A program made the translations under genes and the position numbers. A stretch of 40,921 bases of DNA from a virus, in IMG/VR virus record IMGVR_UViG_3300050821_002108, positions 1 to 40,921 of that record, one strand, 5' to 3'. The notes beneath the pieces were generated by a model, which ran no database searches, was not told the origin of the DNA, and saw only the letters and a program-made list of their open reading frames with translations. Positions 36,608 through 40,921 of this stretch are shown piece after piece (position 1 is the first letter of the stretch; every line of letters begins with the position of its first letter).

Positions 36608-38139
36608 GCGGCTACCTTAATCCCCAAGGGTTTCACCATGTAAAGAATCTCCGATAAAAAGAAGTCTTCGCCTACCGCATTATTGATGATCTGCAATTGA
36701 AGATCGCGTCCATAGTAGCCAAGATTGACCGGAGAGGTCGTTACAAGATCTGTTGCAAATGTCGAACTATCGAAAGTCGCTGAATCGAATGTGGCCCCTG
36801 TTCCCATCAGTTGAAATGTCTGGCTCTGTAATGGTTGCCCTTCAACGAATGGGTAGAATGTGAAATTGACCGTCCCTGAAGCCTGTCCACGCAAAGCAAT
36901 CGCGTAGAAATGCTTGCTGTTTCTGGGAATATTCATATCCTGAGCCTTTGTCGTGATATTAACTGAATAAGCATTTCCATTGTCATCTCGAGAAGTTTGT
37001 TCCAAGCCCCAGATATTTCCGCTACTGTCCATCGTCCAGATCTGATAGTCTCCTGCCGAAACACGGACTTCCGCGCTACACATCGCGTTATAACCGGATG
37101 AATAAGAAAGGTTGTTATGAATGATCCATGCGCTCGTCGGCTCTTTATCGATGAAGTAGGTCAAAGCGATGTTGTTGGTTGAGCCGCCTTCCTGCATGAA
37201 GAATTTAAGGGCACGAAGTTTCCGGTCATAAGCAACATGGAAATTCTGGATGTTCCCTAGGTTGACGTTGTCACGAATAAACTTGTCAACAAAGGCAGGG
37301 CGATTGAGAGGCGCAGCGTTATAGGCTCCGGTGGTCAGAACGCCAGAAAGATCATAAATCAATCCATCCTCGGCCATGAAAAAGAGATTATTGCGAGCCT
37401 TTTCAAGGAGACGCCAACTTGCTACACCACCTTCCCATAGCGCGTTTACATAGCCCCAATTGGTTAAGGTCGGGTCCGTATCTTGAATCAAGAACGTCTG
37501 AGTTCGAGAGAAAGCAAATAGCTGTCCCCCTAAGTCGTAAGCTCCTACAAGTCCACCGATAGAATCTATCGGAAGTTGACCGGCTACTCCATTGAGAAAA
37601 TCTGTAGGATTGTTCAAATCTGAATACCATAAAGAATCAGGTGTAACAGCCCAAAGCCTATCGCCTGCGCCAGACCCTGCTCGGGTATGATTCACCATCT
37701 GAATAGGCATATTTCCAGTCCATGAAGCCGCTGGGGTTACATTAGATGAACTGGAAGCAGAACCATCCCAATATTGTGGGTTGGTCTGCCCATCAGCCCA
37801 AAATGCATATTTTGAGGTCTGACAAAAACTCACGAAGTTCTGCGTGGACATTCCACTATGGATGACAGTGCTATAGTTTGTGTTGTAGACGTTTCCATTA
37901 GCCGCAAAGACAAGGCGCTGAACCGATGGCGTGTAAAACTGGAATATCCCTTGTCCTGAAAAACCTGCTCCTGCTACTTTGATCGTCGTTCCTCCGCGTT
38001 TAGAAAGACCATTTTCATGATAATTGAGGTTCGCAGATGGCGTCAGTAATGCCGTCGGTGGCAATAGTTCGACATTCCGATCATCTCGGAATCCGGTATC
38101 AATGAGGGGCATTCTAAATATTTGTCCGCTATAACCCAT
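36604..38139 (-). CDS. Tail hub / stabilisation protein, P22 gp10-like (511 aa)
   Basis: From ATG 38139 (overlapping the preceding stop, TAATG) the start MGYSGQIFRMPLIDTGFRDD and TPSANLNYHENGLSKRGGT are typical of phage stabilisation/tail hub proteins that seal the portal below the adaptor. The body shows repeated beta-propeller-like blades (RLVFAANGNVYNTN, RLWAVTPDSLWYSD, NLFFMAEDGLIYDLSG). A longer frame to 38187 has no signal. It would connect adaptor and tail needle or spikes. Confidence 0.75.
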   Translation of the reverse strand: MGYSGQIFRMPLIDTGFRDDRNVELLPPTALLTPSANLNYHENGLSKRGGTTIKVAGAGFSGQGIFQFYTPSVQRLVFAANGNVYNTNYSTVIHSGMSTQNFVSFCQTSKYAFWADGQTNPQYWDGSASSSSNVTPAASWTGNMPIQMVNHTRAGSGAGDRLWAVTPDSLWYSDLNNPTDFLNGVAGQLPIDSIGGLVGAYDLGGQLFAFSRTQTFLIQDTDPTLTNWGYVNALWEGGVASWRLLEKARNNLFFMAEDGLIYDLSGVLTTGAYNAAPLNRPAFVDKFIRDNVNLGNIQNFHVAYDRKLRALKFFMQEGGSTNNIALTYFIDKEPTSAWIIHNNLSYSSGYNAMCSAEVRVSAGDYQIWTMDSSGNIWGLEQTSRDDNGNAYSVNITTKAQDMNIPRNSKHFYAIALRGQASGTVNFTFYPFVEGQPLQSQTFQLMGTGATFDSATFDSSTFATDLVTTSPVNLGYYGRDLQLQIINNAVGEDFFLSEILYMVKPLGIKVAA

Positions 38140-38378
38140 TAGAAAGTTTGCGTGCTCGAATCCAAAGGAACCGCTTTCGGTGTCCAAACTGTTGAAACGA
38201 TTCTTCGATTACGCCAAAAGAAAAATGGTGAAGGCGACGGCAGAATTCCAGTGTAAAGATTCAACACATGCACCCTCGATGCTTCTGGAATGCTTCCTAT
38301 CGCTGTCGGCATCCCGGTTCCACGGATACCCGCAAAATCAACACAAGATCGACGCTTTTCTCTAGAATCTATTGCCAT
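38139..38378 (-). CDS. Hypothetical protein between tail genes (79 aa)
   Basis: This 79-residue basic protein (MAIDSREKRRSCVDFAGIRG...) contains a Pro/Phe-rich segment (GILPSPSPFFFWRNRR). It overlaps both neighbours through TAATG. The reading frame may be the only support, but the perfect coupling on both sides favours a real gene. No family recognised. Confidence 0.6.
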   Translation of the reverse strand: MAIDSREKRRSCVDFAGIRGTGMPTAIGSIPEASRVHVLNLYTGILPSPSPFFFWRNRRIVSTVWTPKAVPLDSSTQTF

Positions 38379-39031
38379 TAGGTGAATCGTCCCTTCGTGA
38401 AAGTTGAACCATCATCAGTTAATTGAGCTGACGTAATAGAAGTTCCGGCACTGTTGTAAATGCTTTCTGAGCCACTGGTTGCAGTATGGTTATTCCGTAG
38501 GCTCATAAATAGGAGCATCATGGCCTGGAAGAGCGTCGGGGTCGAGGCTGGAATGCCTGTTAACTCTGGAATCGCCGTCGAGTTTAAGAGCGCTAGAATT
38601 TGAGCCTGAATTGCTGCAAGACCCGTAGTTCCAATAGTGGTAACAGTAGAAACCGTCCCGATATTGATTGAAGGCTGACTGCCCGCAAGTGTTACTGGAG
38701 TCGCCGCGATTGCAATAGCGATACCCTGCTCTTCGGTGGTTCCATTCCAATAAATCTGACCACTTCCGATCACTGCGTCCCCGACTGCCGGAGATCCACC
38801 CCCCTGTTGATATAGAACCTCCGTATATTTGCCCGCAGCGATCCCGCTTGGGAAAGCCGCTTTATAATAACCTGTCGAGGTTTGCTCGGTTAGAGGGTTA
38901 ACGTAGTTGCTCCAATTCGATGAATTGAAGATTTCAAAAGCCGATCCATTCCATAGATTTCCGCTCCCATCATGGATGGTCGAATAAAGTGTTTGCCCTG
39001 TTGCAGAAATACATTCAATAATAGCGGCCAT
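38378..39031 (-). CDS. Virion structural protein (217 aa)
   Basis: A beta-rich first half (SATGQTLYSTIHDGSGNLWN and TSTGYYKAAFPSGIAAGKYTEVLY) resembles phage immunoglobulin-like or fibre-attachment domains, followed by an Ala/Ile/Thr-rich middle and a helical part (IQAQILALLNST, LFQAMMLLFMSLRNNH) similar to C-terminal ends of phage proteins encoded near head-tail genes. GTGAGGGATAACTA precedes ATG. Specific role unknown. Confidence 0.68.
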   Translation of the reverse strand: MAAIIECISATGQTLYSTIHDGSGNLWNGSAFEIFNSSNWSNYVNPLTEQTSTGYYKAAFPSGIAAGKYTEVLYQQGGGSPAVGDAVIGSGQIYWNGTTEEQGIAIAIAATPVTLAGSQPSINIGTVSTVTTIGTTGLAAIQAQILALLNSTAIPELTGIPASTPTLFQAMMLLFMSLRNNHTATSGSESIYNSAGTSITSAQLTDDGSTFTKGRFT

Positions 39032-39041
39032 TAGTTATCCC

Positions 39042-39944
39042 TCACATATAATCAGGAACATTTTGTCGAAGCGTGTGAATATCGGTTCCATATTGCTGGC
39101 TCATAATTAGTTCTTGGAGCTTCCCATCCCGTTCTTTGAATGCATCATTTGCCGTGGTATCGTCCTGATCTGCCAGAGCTTGCGCTTTAACCCCTTTGAT
39201 CCAATATTCACGGAATTTCTGGTAAAGCGTACTCATCAAAGTTGAATTGAGGTCTAATGTCATGATGTTAACGAAATAACGCATTCGCACTGCATAGAGG
39301 AACGTGGAATCGGGGGGCACGTCAAAAATGAACTCGTCATAATCTTCGTCTCCCATCGGATAAAATTTACGGGGACGATCAAGGCCAGCCGATCTGAACT
39401 GATCATAATTAGCAATATGATCCGCTTCAACCGGATATTGGTTATCGACGATCATGAAAGAGGATGTCGCATCCGGGACCGCTTGAAAACTTGGATAGAC
39501 CGTCAAAGTGGTTGTCCCATCATTATTAAAAACTACATTGATGATCTGGGAAACGGAAGATGATGCAGACCCGGCAGTAATAACAAGATCTTTACCGATC
39601 GTTTGATCCTGGCTAATATCCCCGATATCACCGGGAATAACGAGGCTATTGGCTGATCCCGAAATAACGGTTCCAGTTTCAAGGCCTGTCAGAATGACCA
39701 TCGTCATGTCACTTGAAAAATCTGTTGGACAACTATAGCGGGATTGTCCGGGAATCAGAATCATGTACGAAAAGGTCATCAATGGCTTCATGTTCTTAAC
39801 CGATTGCCAGAGATTATTTTTAAGCTGTTCCATGACCTCGGAGGAATAGATATTTAATTGTGTGGTTGTAGGACTGAAAATACGTGCTTGACGTAGTCCT
39901 TCGGTCACAAGACTTGTAAGAGTCGGAAGGGTCGGAGCTGCCAT
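39042..39944 (-). CDS. Head-tail adaptor, P22 gp4 / SU10-like (300 aa)
   Basis: The N-terminus (LTSLVTEGLRQARIFSPTTT, then EVMEQLKNNLWQSVKNMK) is typical of phage adaptor proteins that bind the portal. The central part is beta-rich, and a helical C-terminus (KGVKAQALADQDDTTANDAF) ends the protein. ATG overlaps the TAA of the glycosyltransferase gene (TAATG). In P22-like phages it forms the ring between portal and tail hub, which is encoded two genes downstream here. Confidence 0.72.
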   Translation of the reverse strand: MAAPTLPTLTSLVTEGLRQARIFSPTTTQLNIYSSEVMEQLKNNLWQSVKNMKPLMTFSYMILIPGQSRYSCPTDFSSDMTMVILTGLETGTVISGSANSLVIPGDIGDISQDQTIGKDLVITAGSASSSVSQIINVVFNNDGTTTLTVYPSFQAVPDATSSFMIVDNQYPVEADHIANYDQFRSAGLDRPRKFYPMGDEDYDEFIFDVPPDSTFLYAVRMRYFVNIMTLDLNSTLMSTLYQKFREYWIKGVKAQALADQDDTTANDAFKERDGKLQELIMSQQYGTDIHTLRQNVPDYM

Positions 39945-40921
39945 TAAACCACCTCTAACTTACGTTCCATGACACTTTCAAAAGCTTGTAGCCACATTTC
40001 ATAGGTCTTATTGGCGTCATAGAACTGCTCGACCGTTTGACGGGCTGCCACGCCCATCCGCTTACGTAATTCGGGGTTTTTCGCCATGAGATTCAAGGAA
40101 TCCCACCAGCCTTGCATGCTATTGGCTTCCACGAAAATACCGTTATCCTTAACTAAATCCATCATTTTGTCGTAAGGTCGCACATAGGAGGTAACTGCTG
40201 GAACTTCCAGGGCCGCCATTTCCAGCCATTTAATAGGAGATTTGCCATTGTTAAAATCGTTATCGACAAGAGGAATAATCGCAAAATCCAAGTCGAGAAT
40301 TGACGCCTTATATGGATAGGCATTTATGTCCGTCCAATTATGATGCTCGATTCGAGCAGGATCGATCCCTTTGAGTGTCGCATCAAAACGACCACCCAAA
40401 AGCACAAGAGTAACCGCTGGATTCTGGTCCATGAATGATTTAAGGATCGGAGCAACAAGCGTAAAATCCTCGAAATGCGTATCGCCGCCAAACCAACCCA
40501 TGCGAATCCCTTGATGAGGTAAAAGTGGAAGTTTTTTCCATAAATTGATGTTTACGGAGTTCGGACAGACCTTGATATTCGAATTATAGGGCTTAAAAAC
40601 CTCTGCAAGGTCTTCTGTTGTCGTAATTACCATATCCGAGTCGCGTAAAGACTGTTTAATCATTGCAATGGTCTGTTTGTTGCGTTCAATTTGGATATTC
40701 TTGCCATCTTTCCAGCCTTCAAGAATTTCTCCGGTATCGGTCTTGAAATTATGCTCTTCGGTGCCAAATTCGGCGTATTGCATGGTTAAAGGAGACACTT
40801 TGAAAAGATTATCATCCCATTCGGTCACGATTTTCTTTCCGAGTTTCTTAAATTCATTCAGAACCTTCATTAAACGCACTTCGCTGATCCTTGGAACGAA
40901 AATAATATCTGCCCAAGATAA
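39944..40921 (-). CDS. GT-B-like glycosyltransferase, main part (continues at 272)
   Basis: This is the larger part of the 383-residue enzyme described at 1-272. The C-terminal half shows group-1 features: RMGWFGGDTHFEDFTLVAPI, VTLVLLGGRFD, DFAIIPLVDNDFNNGKSPIK (the E/K nucleotide-sugar region), WLEMAALEVPAVTS and RKRMGVAARQTVEQFY. The gene is translationally coupled to the adaptor gene. Its substrate is unknown. Virion protein glycosylation or host surface change are both compatible. Confidence 0.85.
   Translation of the reverse strand, partial: LSWADIIFVPRISEVRLMKVLNEFKKLGKKIVTEWDDNLFKVSPLTMQYAEFGTEEHNFKTDTGEILEGWKDGKNIQIERNKQTIAMIKQSLRDSDMVITTTEDLAEVFKPYNSNIKVCPNSVNINLWKKLPLLPHQGIRMGWFGGDTHFEDFTLVAPILKSFMDQNPAVTLVLLGGRFDATLKGIDPARIEHHNWTDINAYPYKASILDLDFAIIPLVDNDFNNGKSPIKWLEMAALEVPAVTSYVRPYDKMMDLVKDNGIFVEANSMQGWWDSLNLMAKNPELRKRMGVAARQTVEQFYDANKTYEMWLQAFESVMERKLEVV
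40824..40921. repeat. Terminal direct repeat, right copy
   Basis: Identical to 1-98. Joining the ends restores an uninterrupted glycosyltransferase frame, which supports circular closure of the contig. Confidence 0.95.

Noticed and set aside
1-40921. CRISPR array or insertion sequence
   Set aside because: No regularly spaced repeats and no transposase-like protein were seen; the only tandem repeat is coding.

Overview
This window is best read as one complete tailed-phage genome. The first 98 bases recur exactly as the last 98 (1-98 = 40824-40921), so the contig closes into a circle (or is terminally redundant) with a unit of 40,823 bp. One glycosyltransferase gene runs through the join. Every convincing gene is on the minus strand, apart from a two-gene HNH island at 30842-31484. 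Transcription therefore runs toward lower coordinates and wraps from 1 to 40823. Recognisable virion genes are a large terminase, a portal, a scaffold-like protein, an SU10-type major capsid protein, a head-tail adaptor, a P22-like tail hub and Gln-rich internal virion proteins. This points to a short-tailed (podovirus-like) phage of a Gram-negative-type host. The host cannot be named from the sequence; the Ser/Thr/Gly-rich exported proteins resemble those of poorly cultured aquatic bacteria, which is only an impression.

Early region (21356 down to 11383): a sigma70-type promoter with a perfect 20-bp palindrome in its spacer begins a very dense operon of about 40 small genes, mostly joined by ATGA or TAATG overlaps. 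It encodes zinc ribbons, a single-strand-annealing-like protein, an alanine-repeat Imm5-like protein, a PIN-domain fragment, a tRNA-like RNA, a probable Acb2-type cyclic-nucleotide sponge (anti-CBASS), a DUF1376 replication protein behind a structured leader, a RusA resolvase, and a long run of single-helix membrane microproteins with half of a GT2 glycosyltransferase among them. No DNA polymerase, integrase or clear repressor is visible.

Late region (11341/11205 down to 1, then 40823 down to 21482): two promoter-like sequences precede an HTH protein that may be the small terminase or a late regulator. Next come small genes and an exported beta-rich protein, then terminase, portal, a glycosyltransferase, scaffold and capsid. 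A terminator and a second glycosyltransferase follow, then adaptor, tail hub, fibre and internal virion proteins. The last block holds several proteins with Sec signal peptides (a 1276-residue fibre-like protein, a 241-residue protein and a GH123/DUF4091-type hydrolase), a small membrane protein, an M15-type endolysin and holin-like genes. It ends at an intrinsic terminator just upstream of the early promoter.

The most unusual elements are: a predicted 100-nt leader pseudoknot that would pair the ribosome site of the replication gene; two promoters placed so that their mRNAs would be leaderless; a 127-nt tRNA-like RNA without a normal anticodon arm; the microprotein array; and the cluster of signal-peptide proteins inside a phage late operon. 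All family names are from sequence recognition by eye; no database search was run.
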